A stretch of DNA of 64,000 nt from Amycolatopsis sp. CA-126428 (GTDB lineage: Bacteria; Actinomycetota; Actinomycetes; Mycobacteriales; Pseudonocardiaceae): contig NZ_PPHF01000142.1 in assembly GCF_002904335.1 (NCBI RefSeq), forward strand, positions 33,782-97,781, written 5' to 3'. Positions 8,954 to 17,066 of the stretch are shown here, in pieces. Position numbers and translations under genes: made by a program. Numbering within the stretch: position 1 is the stretch's first letter; every line of letters starts with the position of its first letter. The notes below the pieces were generated by a model. The model did not search any database and was not told the DNA's origin. It was given only the letters and a program-made list of their open reading frames with translations.

Positions 8954-9244
8954 ATGGCTTCGTGGACGTTCCTCAGCAACCACGCGCACGTCCTGCTGTG
9001 CGTGGCCGCGGATCCCGACCGGACGCTGCACGAGATCGCCGAGCGGGTGGGCATCACCGAACGCGGGGTGCAGCTGATCCTCGCGGACCTGATCGCGGAG
9101 GGCTACCTCGAGCGTGAGCGCGTCGGCCGGCGCAACCACTACAAGATCCACCCGGAAGGCCGGCTGCGCCACCCGCTGGAGGCGCACCACCGGGTGGCCG
9201 ACCTGGTCGCGGCGCTCGGCGACGAACCCGCGGCCCCGGCGTAA
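8954..9244 (+). CDS. Winged-helix transcriptional regulator
   Basis: A 96-residue protein. TLHEIAERVGITERGVQLIL is a helix-turn-helix and EGYLERERVGRRNHYKI is the wing, as in ArsR/MarR-like single-domain regulators. No metal-binding cysteine pair is seen. The ATG fits the protein start (MASWTFLSNHAHVLL); the upstream frame is low-complexity and lacks a site. It is divergent from TerC, which it may control. The target is unknown. Confidence 0.8.
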   Translation: MASWTFLSNHAHVLLCVAADPDRTLHEIAERVGITERGVQLILADLIAEGYLERERVGRRNHYKIHPEGRLRHPLEAHHRVADLVAALGDEPAAPA

Positions 9245-9251
9245 CGCACCC

Positions 9252-10892
9252 TCAGGACACCAGCCAGACCGCGGAATCGCCCGCCACCCGACCGGATCCG
9301 TCGCTGCCGAGCACGACCTCGCCCCAGCCGTCCGGCGCGGTGAACGGCGTGCTGCCCGTGTTGACCACGCACACCAGCTTCCCGCGCCGGAACGCCGAAA
9401 CCGCGTCGTCGCCGGTGTCCAGCCACTCGACCGGGCCCGGCTCGCCCAGCCGGAATTCCCGCCGGGCCCGGACGGCGCGGCGGTACAGCTGCAGCGTCGA
9501 GGTGTCGTCCTTCTCCTGCGCGTCCACCGCGTACCGGCCGAACCACGGCGGCTGCGGCAGCCACGGCACCCCCGTGCCGAAGCCGAACGCCGGGGCGTCC
9601 GCGGCCCACGGCAGCGGGACCCGGCAGCCGTCGCGGCCCTTCTCCGCGCCGCCGGTGCGGTGGAACACCGGGTCTTGGCGGGCTTCGTCGGGCAGGTCCT
9701 GGACCTCCGGCAAGCCGAGTTCTTCGCCCTGGTACAGGAAAACCGAGCCGGGCAGGGCCAGCACCAGGAGCAGCGCCGCCCGGGCCCGGCGCTCGCCGAG
9801 CTCCGCGTCGACTTCGCCGCGGGGGCGCATCAGGGCCGCGAAGGCGTCGTTGCTCGCCGGGGCGGGCTCGGGGCGGACGATGCCGTAGCGCGTGACCGCC
9901 CGGTGGACGTCGTGGTTGGCCAGCGTCCACGCCGCCGGGGCGCCGTGCACCGCCGTGCGGGCCGTGGCGCGCTCGATGGCCCCGCGCAGGGCGCGCGCCT
10001 CCCACGGCTGGACGAGCAGGTCGAACGAGAACGCCTGGTGCAGCTCGTCCGGGCGCAGGTAGCGGTCCAGGTCGGCCGGGTCCGGGACCCAGACCTCCCC
10101 GACCAGCAGCAGGTCGCGCTCGCGGCCGTAGCCGGCGGCGAGCGCGTGCCAGCGCCGGAAGATCTCGTGCACCTCCGGCCGGTTCCAGCTGTAGGCGTTG
10201 TAGCCGCCGTCGGCCGGGTCCCAGTCGCGCAGGGCGGCGTCCTTGATCAGGCCGTGGCAGACGTCGATGCGGAAGCCGTCCACGCCGCGGTCGAACCAGA
10301 AGCGCAGGACGTCGTCGAAGTAGGCCAGGACTTCCGGGTTGCGCCAGTCGAAGTCCGGCTGTTCGCGGGTGAACAGGTGCAGGTACCACTGCCCGGGCGT
10401 GCCGTCGGGTTCGGTGACCCGGGTCCACGCGGGCCCGCCGAAGACCGACTGCCAGTTGTTGGGCGGCTCGTCACCCCGGCCGTCGCGGAAGACGAACCGC
10501 GCGCGCTCGGGGGAGCCGGGACCGGCGGCCAGCGCCGCGGCGAACCAGGGGTGCCGCTCGGAGCAGTGGTTGGGGACGAGGTCCATCAGGATCCGCAGGC
10601 CGCGGCCGTGCGCCTCGGCGACCAGGCGGTCGAACGTCTCGAGGCTGCCGTATTCCGGGTTGACACCGTGGTAGTCGGCGATGTCGTAGCCGTGGTCCGC
10701 CTGCGGCGAGGGGTAGCAGGGGTTCAGCCAGATCGCGTCCGCGCCGAGCCCGGCGATGTGGCCGAGCCGCCGGATCACCCCGCCGAGGTCACCGACGCCG
10801 TCGCCGTCGCTGTCGGCGAAGGACCGGACGTAGAGCTGGTAGACCACCGCGTCGTCCCAGAACGAACGCGGGCGGGAGGAGGTCGAAGGCAC
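9252..10892 (-). CDS. GH13 alpha-glucosidase / oligosaccharide hydrolase
   Basis: A 546-residue family GH13 enzyme. Region I is DLVPNHCSERH, the nucleophile Asp210 is in GFRIDVCHG, the acid/base Glu266 is in LLVGEVW, and the third carboxylate is in LANHD. AIWLNPCYPSPQADHGYDI is typical of the oligo-1,6-glucosidase / alpha-glucosidase subgroup. There is no signal peptide, so it should act in the cytoplasm on imported oligosaccharides. It is the last gene of the binding protein-permease unit, 49 nt after the DUF2264 gene. Confidence 0.9.
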   Translation of the reverse strand: MPSTSSRPRSFWDDAVVYQLYVRSFADSDGDGVGDLGGVIRRLGHIAGLGADAIWLNPCYPSPQADHGYDIADYHGVNPEYGSLETFDRLVAEAHGRGLRILMDLVPNHCSERHPWFAAALAAGPGSPERARFVFRDGRGDEPPNNWQSVFGGPAWTRVTEPDGTPGQWYLHLFTREQPDFDWRNPEVLAYFDDVLRFWFDRGVDGFRIDVCHGLIKDAALRDWDPADGGYNAYSWNRPEVHEIFRRWHALAAGYGRERDLLLVGEVWVPDPADLDRYLRPDELHQAFSFDLLVQPWEARALRGAIERATARTAVHGAPAAWTLANHDVHRAVTRYGIVRPEPAPASNDAFAALMRPRGEVDAELGERRARAALLLVLALPGSVFLYQGEELGLPEVQDLPDEARQDPVFHRTGGAEKGRDGCRVPLPWAADAPAFGFGTGVPWLPQPPWFGRYAVDAQEKDDTSTLQLYRRAVRARREFRLGEPGPVEWLDTGDDAVSAFRRGKLVCVVNTGSTPFTAPDGWGEVVLGSDGSGRVAGDSAVWLVS

Positions 10893-10941
10893 CTCGGGAT
10901 CTTCGCACGTGTCACTGCCCCAGCCGGGGTGCGCACGGCCT

Positions 10942-12864
10942 TCAGGACGGTGCCGCGGGCACGGGAACTTCGGCGGAGATGCCGTCGGGCCAGGTCAGGG
11001 TGACGTGGCGGCCGTCCGCGGCGATCGCCAGGGACGGGTCGGCGTCCTCCGGCCCGCCGCGGTCCAAGGCCACCACCGCCGCGAACACGGCTCCCGGCTC
11101 CGGCGGCCCGTCGGTGGCGACGAACGGGAGCGCGGTCCACTCGCCCAGCGGCGACGCCCCGGCCTCGACCACCACGTCCGCCGTGGTGAAGCCCCGCAGC
11201 GGACGCACTTCCGAGCGGAGGTCCGGGGTCCGGGCGGCGGCGGTCCCCGGCTCGGTCCCCGGCCGGGTGTCGCCCGACACCGGCCAGCCGCTCAGCCGCA
11301 GCGAACGGACCGCATCGTCGACGTCGTCGAGCCGCGCGAGCCGCACCTCCACACCCCGCCGCACCACGGACACCACCGTCAGCACCGGCCCCGGCACCCC
11401 CGGCCCGCGGCGACCCGATCCGTGGTCGGGGGAGTCGTCGCCGGAGGTGTCGACCCAGCGGACCCGTCCTTGGGACGCGGCCGCCAGCACCCCGCCCGGC
11501 AACTCGATCGCGTAGCACGTCGAAAACCCCGCGCGGTGGCTTGCCCGGCCGTCCGCGTCGAGCACGTACACCGTGTTGTCAGGGAGTGAAGCCGGCGGAA
11601 AGGTCGCCGTCGAATAGCCGAGCCGGGCGTAGAGCGGCGCGTCCGCGCGCGGGTCGCCCGGGCGCGCGTGGTCCGTGCCGTGGTTGACCACCAGCGCGAT
11701 GCCGTCGCGACGTCGTCCCGAAACCAGCCAGCCCGGCGCGGGGACGACGCGGGCCACGTCCCCGGTCTCGATCGGCAGCGGCTCCTCGACGTCCGTCCAC
11801 ACGGGATGGTGCGCGGGCAGGGCCAGCCCCAGCAGGCCCTTGGCCGCCCAGTACGGCGAACCGGGCCCGGAGTAGGCCTGGCGCATCGCGGGCCAGGCGT
11901 GGTGCCAGCCGAGATCCAGCAGGCCGCCGGGCGCGCCCCGGCCGGCGAAGTGCCGGACCATGCCGCCGGCCACCCGCCGGGTCAGGCCCGGGGACAGGTT
12001 CGACGTCCCGGTGAAGGCGCCGACCCAGAACGGCGCCGCGGCCGCGAAGCGGTAGACCAGGCTGCGGCCCTGCAGCAGGGGCGAGCCGTCGCTGCCGACC
12101 AGCCGGACGGCGTCGTCGAGGTAGTCCCGGAGGTCCGCGCCCCATTGGTGCCGCAGTGAGCCGGGGCACAGGGTGCCGGTGACGTCGAACAGGTGCGTCC
12201 ACAGCAGCGGGTACAGGTGCAGGGCCCAGCCCGTGTAGTGGTCGTAGGCGCGCTCGTCGCCGTCGCTGAGCCAGCCGCCCGGCCGCCGCAGTGACGCGTG
12301 CACGGAGAGGTCCTCCTCGACGTCCGCCGCCGACCACGGCCCGCCCGCCTCCCGCAGGAACGACTCCACGACGATCCGGAACCACACCCAGTTGATCGGC
12401 GGGTAGGGCTGCCCGATCACCGTGGCGAGCCAGGCGACGACCCGGTCGCGGACGCTGTCGTCGAGCCGGTCCCACAACCACGGCCTGGTCAGCTGCAGCA
12501 CCAGCGCGATCGACGCGGCCTCCACTTTGGACTGACCGAGTTCGTCGGGCCGCGGCCACGCCTCGGGTGACGCCGGATCGGTGCCGGCGGCCAGCCCGCG
12601 CGCGTAGTGCTCGAGGTGACCGCCCGGGTCCGCGCCGCCCTCCCCGGCGGCGCGGAAGCCGGCGATCAGGAACGTCCGGGCGAACCCTTCCAGGCCGTCC
12701 GAGACGCGGCCGTTGCGGCTGGCCGGGCCGGGCAGGTCGATCCGGGCGCCCGCCGGGGAGCGGTACTTCCCGGCCGCCCCGAGCAGCCGGTTGGCGTACG
12801 CCGCCCAGTGCCCGCGGGTCCAGCCGGTGTACGGCGAGAGCCGCCGGTCTTCGACGGCGGTCAT
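10942..12864 (-). CDS. DUF2264 family protein, probable glycan-degrading enzyme
   Basis: A 640-residue cytosolic protein. The N-terminal helical part (about 1-360) has WVWFRIVVESFLRE and YDHYTGWALHLYPLLWTHLF, a Trp/His-rich alpha-barrel face characteristic of DUF2264; the C-terminal part is beta-rich. DUF2264 proteins commonly occur in loci for uronic-acid-rich glycans, and some have been put in a glycoside hydrolase family; that link is from memory. Its ATG overlaps the dehydrogenase stop by 4 nt. The next gene is a GH13 enzyme, so a role in breaking imported oligosaccharides is inferred. Confidence 0.8.
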   Translation of the reverse strand: MTAVEDRRLSPYTGWTRGHWAAYANRLLGAAGKYRSPAGARIDLPGPASRNGRVSDGLEGFARTFLIAGFRAAGEGGADPGGHLEHYARGLAAGTDPASPEAWPRPDELGQSKVEAASIALVLQLTRPWLWDRLDDSVRDRVVAWLATVIGQPYPPINWVWFRIVVESFLREAGGPWSAADVEEDLSVHASLRRPGGWLSDGDERAYDHYTGWALHLYPLLWTHLFDVTGTLCPGSLRHQWGADLRDYLDDAVRLVGSDGSPLLQGRSLVYRFAAAAPFWVGAFTGTSNLSPGLTRRVAGGMVRHFAGRGAPGGLLDLGWHHAWPAMRQAYSGPGSPYWAAKGLLGLALPAHHPVWTDVEEPLPIETGDVARVVPAPGWLVSGRRRDGIALVVNHGTDHARPGDPRADAPLYARLGYSTATFPPASLPDNTVYVLDADGRASHRAGFSTCYAIELPGGVLAAASQGRVRWVDTSGDDSPDHGSGRRGPGVPGPVLTVVSVVRRGVEVRLARLDDVDDAVRSLRLSGWPVSGDTRPGTEPGTAAARTPDLRSEVRPLRGFTTADVVVEAGASPLGEWTALPFVATDGPPEPGAVFAAVVALDRGGPEDADPSLAIAADGRHVTLTWPDGISAEVPVPAAPS

Positions 12865-13874
12865 GCCTGCACGGCCAGGGAATGCCGCGTCACCGGGGCC
12901 CGGGGCGGCAGGCCCGCGGCGTAGCGCTCCAGCTCGCCGAGCGCCTCGGCGCTCATCCGGCGGGTCTCCGAACCCAGCGAGCCCGCTACGTGCGGCGTCA
13001 GCACCACGTTGGGCAGGCCGTAGAGCGGGGAGCCGGCGGGCAGCGGCTCGGGCTCGGTGACGTCGAGGACGGCGTGCAGGCCGGCGGTGGCGCAGGCGTG
13101 TTCGAGGGCCGCGGTGTCGACGAGGGCGCCGCGCGCGGTGTTGATCAGCACGGCACCGGACGGTAGCGCGGCCAGCTCGGTGGCGCCGATCATGTGCCGC
13201 GTCTCCGGCAGCGACGGCGCGTGCAGGCTCAGCACGTCCGCCTGGGGCAGGGCTTCCGCCAGGGTCGCGGGCTCGGCGCCGGCCGCCCGGATCTCGCTCG
13301 CGGCGGCCACCGGGTCGACGACGAGCACCCGGGCCAGGTCCAGCAGCCGCAGCAGCGCGGCGACCCGGCGGCCGACGCGGGAAAACCCGACCAGCACCAC
13401 CGTCCGGTCACGGCCGGACAGCTCCCCGCGCTGCTCGCGGTAGCTCCAGTCCTCCCGGAACTTCCGGGCGTCGGCGGCCAGGAACGGCACCTTCTTGAAC
13501 GCCCACAGGATCGCGCCCAGGGTGTATCGGGCGACCGGCTCGGCGTTGGCGTCGGCGGCCGTGGTGACCAGCAGGCCCCGGTCGAAGACGGCCGCGCCGA
13601 CGTGGTCGCGGACGCTGCCGGCGGCGTGCAGCACCGCCCGCAGGTTCGGCGCGGCCCGCAGGACCGCCTCGTCGAGCGGGGGACAGCCCCACGACGTGAT
13701 CAGCACCTCCACCTCGGCCAGCCGCGCGCGCACCGGCGCCGAGGCGAGCTCGTCGGTGCACAGCGGCTCGCCCAGCCGGGCGGTGGCGCGCAGCCGGGCC
13801 AGTTCCGCGGCGCCGAACTGCAGTTCCCTCGTGTCCCGCGCCATCACCAGCAGGGTCTCCGGACGCCGGGTCAC
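12861..13874 (-). CDS. D-2-hydroxyacid dehydrogenase (NAD-dependent)
   Basis: A 337-residue enzyme of the D-isomer 2-hydroxyacid dehydrogenase family. The Rossmann segment is VVLVGFSRVGRRVAALL (a variant of GxGxxG), the catalytic Arg region is NTARGALVDTAAL, and the catalytic His is in LTPHVAGS. It would interconvert a 2-oxo acid and its D-hydroxy acid, perhaps from sugar-acid breakdown. The GTG start forms a GTGA overlap with the permease stop; an ATG 30 nt further in is possible. Cotranscribed with transporter genes. Confidence 0.82.
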   Translation of the reverse strand: MTRRPETLLVMARDTRELQFGAAELARLRATARLGEPLCTDELASAPVRARLAEVEVLITSWGCPPLDEAVLRAAPNLRAVLHAAGSVRDHVGAAVFDRGLLVTTAADANAEPVARYTLGAILWAFKKVPFLAADARKFREDWSYREQRGELSGRDRTVVLVGFSRVGRRVAALLRLLDLARVLVVDPVAAASEIRAAGAEPATLAEALPQADVLSLHAPSLPETRHMIGATELAALPSGAVLINTARGALVDTAALEHACATAGLHAVLDVTEPEPLPAGSPLYGLPNVVLTPHVAGSLGSETRRMSAEALGELERYAAGLPPRAPVTRHSLAVQA

Positions 13875-14725
13875 TTGACGCTGCCCGCCGCCAGCCCGGA
13901 CCGCCATTGCCGGTGCAGCAGGACGAACGCGACGACCAGCGGCAGCACGGCCAGCAGGGAGCCGGTGATGACGAGCGGGTTGTACTGCGGGAACTGGGTG
14001 ACGCGCGTGCTCCACTGGTACAGGCCGAGGCTCATCGGGAACAGCTTCGGGTCGGTGAGCATCACCAGCGGGAGGAAGAAGTTGTTCCAGATCCCCACGA
14101 ACTGGAACAGGAAGATGGTGACCAGGCCGGGCCGCATCATCGGCAGCGCGATGGTGAAGAACGTCCGCAGCTCGCCCGCGCCGTCGGTCCGGGCGGCTTC
14201 GAGCACCTCGCCGGGCACCGCGGCTTCGGCGTAGACGCGGGCGAGGTAGACGCCGAAGGGGTTGGTGAGCAAGGGGATGAACACCGCCCAGAACGTGCCG
14301 ACGATCTCCAGCTGCGAGGCCAGCAGGTACAGCGGCAGGGCCAGCGCGGTGGTCGGCACGAGGACCCCGGTCAGCGTCACCGCGAACAGCGCGCGGCGGC
14401 CCGGGAAGTCGAGCTTCGCGATCGCGTACCCGCAGGCGGCGCAGATCAGCGAGCCGAGCACCGCGCCGAGGCCCGCGTAGAGCAGCGAGTTGCGGATCCA
14501 GGCGAGGAAGACGCCGTTTTCCTGCGTGAACAGCGCGCTGAGGTTGGCCCCGAGGGTGAACTGCCCGAACTCGAACGCGCCGGTCGTGGAGAAGTCGCCG
14601 ACGGACTTGGTGGCCGAGGTGACCAGCCAGACCAGCGGCAGGACCGCGTACAGCGCGGCCAGCACCAGCAGGACGTGCACGACCGTGCGTGACGTCCACC
14701 GCGAACCGGTAGGGGACAGGGTCAC
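13871..14725 (-). CDS. Carbohydrate ABC transporter permease (MalG-like)
   Basis: A 284-residue permease with six hydrophobic helices. The ATPase-contacting EAA loop reads EVLEAARTDGAGELRTFFTI, and the C-terminal VFVLLHRQWRSGLAAGSVK is typical of MalG-type sugar permeases. The GTG start follows GGAGGT and overlaps the preceding permease stop (GTGA). No ATP-binding subunit is in the locus, so a shared MsiK-like ATPase probably energises it (inference). Confidence 0.9.
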   Translation of the reverse strand: MTLSPTGSRWTSRTVVHVLLVLAALYAVLPLVWLVTSATKSVGDFSTTGAFEFGQFTLGANLSALFTQENGVFLAWIRNSLLYAGLGAVLGSLICAACGYAIAKLDFPGRRALFAVTLTGVLVPTTALALPLYLLASQLEIVGTFWAVFIPLLTNPFGVYLARVYAEAAVPGEVLEAARTDGAGELRTFFTIALPMMRPGLVTIFLFQFVGIWNNFFLPLVMLTDPKLFPMSLGLYQWSTRVTQFPQYNPLVITGSLLAVLPLVVAFVLLHRQWRSGLAAGSVK

Positions 14726-15654
14726 CGGGACCTCCGGTCGGAAAGGCGCATGACGAGCGCCGAGAGCAGGGCGGAAACCAGCGCCAGCAGCACGGACGCC
14801 GCGGCGGCGCGGCCGTAGTCGTTGGCGATGAAGGCGGCCTCGTACACGTAGAGGCTCGGGGACCAGGTGCTCGTCACCGAGCCGGTGAACCCGCGCAGCA
14901 CCAGGGGTTCGGTGAACAGCTGCAGGGACCCGATGACGGTGAACACGAGGGCGACGAACATGGTCGGCCGGATCATCGGGACCTTGACCGACCACGCCGT
15001 CCGGACGCCCCCGGCGCCGTCGGCGCGCGCGGCTTCGAGGACGTCCCGGGGGACGGCCTGCAGTGCCGTGTAGAAGATGATCATGTTGTAGCCGACCCAC
15101 TGCCAGGTCGCGATGTTGACGATCGAGGGCAGGATGCCGGTCTTGCCCAGCGGGTCGAACGGCAGGAGCGCGGTCAGCCCCGAGTTCGGGCTGTAGAGGT
15201 AGGCCCAGATGAGCCCGGTGATCACGGTCGGCACCGCGTAGGGCAGGAAGACTGCCAGTGACCACACGCGCTTCAGGCGCACGACGGCGGAGTCGATGAG
15301 CAGGGCGAGCAGGAGGGCCAGGCCGAGCATGATCGGGATGTGCACCACGACGAACAGCGCCACGTTGCCGAGGCTCGCGTGGAACCCGCTGTCGGTGAGC
15401 ACGTCGACGTAGTTGCCGAGCGCCACGAAAGCCTGTGTCGGACCGGAGAAACCCAAGCCGGACAGGCGATCGGTGAACAAGCTCAGGTAGAGCGCGTACC
15501 CGATCGGGACGAGCACGGTGGCCGTCAGCAGGATCGCGAACGGGGCCGCCAGCACGAGGCCGGCGCGGCCGCGGCCACGGCGGCCCTGCGCGGTGGCGCC
15601 GGGGCGGGCGGGCGCCGGCACGCTCGCGGCGCGTTCCGGGGTGAGGACGGTCAT
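14722..15654 (-). CDS. Carbohydrate ABC transporter permease (MalF-like)
   Basis: A 310-residue permease with a long cytoplasmic Ala/Pro-rich N-terminus, six helices, and the EAA loop DVLEAARADGAGGVRTAWSV. It is the partner of the MalG-like subunit downstream. The ATG shares one base with the binding-protein stop (TGATG), a coupling arrangement, and GGAAGGGAAAG lies just upstream. The substrate is probably an oligosaccharide, judging from the lyase and hydrolases beside it. Confidence 0.9.
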   Translation of the reverse strand: MTVLTPERAASVPAPARPGATAQGRRGRGRAGLVLAAPFAILLTATVLVPIGYALYLSLFTDRLSGLGFSGPTQAFVALGNYVDVLTDSGFHASLGNVALFVVVHIPIMLGLALLLALLIDSAVVRLKRVWSLAVFLPYAVPTVITGLIWAYLYSPNSGLTALLPFDPLGKTGILPSIVNIATWQWVGYNMIIFYTALQAVPRDVLEAARADGAGGVRTAWSVKVPMIRPTMFVALVFTVIGSLQLFTEPLVLRGFTGSVTSTWSPSLYVYEAAFIANDYGRAAAASVLLALVSALLSALVMRLSDRRSR

Positions 15655-16958
15655 CAGGCTTTCCCTTCCAGCACGGTCAATCCCCGCTCGCGCAGCTCGG
15701 CGACGGCGCCGGCCTGCGTCTGCCGGACGGCGGTGGCCAGCGTCGTGCCGCCCGTCTTCACCCCGCCCATCCGGTCGACGACGGTGGAGAACGTCCGCAG
15801 GGCGTTGGGCCCCCACGTCCAGTCCGGGACGCGCCGGGCGGCTTCGTCGAGCACGTCGTACACCGGGGCGCCGGCGAAGTAGCCGCCCTTGTACGCCTTC
15901 CGCGCCACGTCCCGGCTCGGCAGGTAGCCGGGGAACGGCGTGGTGAACGTGGTGCCGATCTTCGCGACGGCCGGGTCGGTGCTCAGCCAGCGCAGGAACT
16001 TCACCGCGGCCTCGGGCACCTTGCTTTCGGCGGAGACGGCGAACGCGCTGCCGCCCTGCACACCGTTGGCCGGGACGCCGTCCCAGGTCGGCATCGTGGT
16101 GACCGCCCACCGGTTCTTGTCCTGCGGGATGGACTTCACCAGCGTGCCGACGCTCCAGGACGCGCCGAGCAGGCCCCACAGCCGGCCGGTGTGCATCGCC
16201 CCGATCCAGTCCTGGTCGCCCGTCGGGGCGGTGGCCACCAGGCCGTCGCGGATCATGCCCTGCCAGTAGCCGGCGGTGCGCAGGGTGCCGGCGCCGTCGA
16301 TGTCCACCCGCCACGAGCCGCCGTCGACGCGCCACCACGGATCGCCCGCCTGCCAGCACATCCCGGCGAAGAAGGAGCCGTCGTTGAGCGGGAACGTCGT
16401 CACGCGCGCCGCCGGGTCGGCCTTCTGCACCGCCTGCGCGGCGGTGCGGAATTCGTCCCACGTGCGCGGTACCGCGATCCCGTGCCGGTCGAACAGGTCC
16501 TTGCGGTAGTAGAGCACCATCGGGGCGAGGTCCATCGGCACCGCCCAGGTGCGGCCGCCGGGCCGCACGCCCTGCCAGGCCGCGGGGGAGTAGCCGCGCT
16601 CCAGGTCCGCCAGGTCGCCGGTGAGGTCCCGCAGGCCGCCGGTGGTGAGCAGCTGCGGCAGGCCCTGGTACTCGGCGTGCAGGATGTCCGGGGCGTTGTG
16701 GGCGCGCAACGCGTTGGTCTGCTGGGCGTAGCCGCCCTTCAGGCCGGCCGCGATCACGTTGAGCTCCACCACGATGTCCGGGTGGGCGGCGTTGAACGCG
16801 GCGACGTACTTGTCCATGCCGGTGAGCCACGACCAGATGGTCACGCGGGTGGCGCCGGACGCCGTGGTTGTCGACGCGCAGCCGCCGAGCAGCCCGCCGG
16901 CCGCGAGCCCGGCGGTGGCCGCAAGGAACGTCCGGCGGTCGAACCCCTGAAGCTTCAT
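15654..16958 (-). CDS. Extracellular solute-binding lipoprotein for sugar (Tat-type)
   Basis: A 434-residue protein starting MKLQGFDRRTFLAATAGLAA with a twin-arginine motif, then the lipobox GGC, so it is a Tat-exported lipoprotein. VTIWSWLTGMDKYVAAFNAA and EVPRTWDEF-like segments belong to the family 1 sugar-binding proteins. The ATG at 16958 has a strong GGAGGAG site; the longer reading to 17018 runs through the promoter. It is first in the transport/catabolic unit, captures substrate outside the membrane, and passes it to the two permeases. Confidence 0.92.
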   Translation of the reverse strand: MKLQGFDRRTFLAATAGLAAGGLLGGCASTTTASGATRVTIWSWLTGMDKYVAAFNAAHPDIVVELNVIAAGLKGGYAQQTNALRAHNAPDILHAEYQGLPQLLTTGGLRDLTGDLADLERGYSPAAWQGVRPGGRTWAVPMDLAPMVLYYRKDLFDRHGIAVPRTWDEFRTAAQAVQKADPAARVTTFPLNDGSFFAGMCWQAGDPWWRVDGGSWRVDIDGAGTLRTAGYWQGMIRDGLVATAPTGDQDWIGAMHTGRLWGLLGASWSVGTLVKSIPQDKNRWAVTTMPTWDGVPANGVQGGSAFAVSAESKVPEAAVKFLRWLSTDPAVAKIGTTFTTPFPGYLPSRDVARKAYKGGYFAGAPVYDVLDEAARRVPDWTWGPNALRTFSTVVDRMGGVKTGGTTLATAVRQTQAGAVAELRERGLTVLEGKA

Positions 16959-16985
16959 TGCTCCTCCGTCGAAGTGATGGCTGTC

Positions 16986-17015
16986 ACTGTCGGGCTGTGC
17001 CATAGTGCGAGTCAA
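16986..17015 (-). promoter_or_regulatory. Putative promoter of the binding protein-permease operon
   Basis: On the minus strand TTGACT (17015-17010), an 18-nt spacer and GACAGT (16991-16986). Transcription would start about 20 nt before the ATG at 16958. The direct-repeat operator at 17025-17054 lies just upstream of the -35 element. Confidence 0.45.
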
Positions 17016-17024
17016 CAATTCAGC

Positions 17025-17054
17025 TCAAAAGCGATCACAAACGATCGGAACCGA
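17025..17054. promoter_or_regulatory. Triple 10-bp direct-repeat operator (consensus TCNNAANCGA)
   Basis: Three abutting 10-mers: TCAAAAGCGA, TCACAAACGA, TCGGAACCGA. Tandem repeats with one helical-turn spacing are the usual target of DeoR-family regulators. A regulator with a DeoR-type DNA-binding domain is encoded at 18833. The site lies between the divergent units and 12 nt before the lyase ATG, so bound protein could control both. Confidence 0.6.
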
Positions 17055-17066
17055 AAGGGCGGAGCG

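Noticed and set aside
16191..17066. Extension of the lyase gene upstream to 16191
   Set aside because: It would cross the divergent promoter and the binding-protein gene; the ATG at 17067 has a proper site and fits the family.
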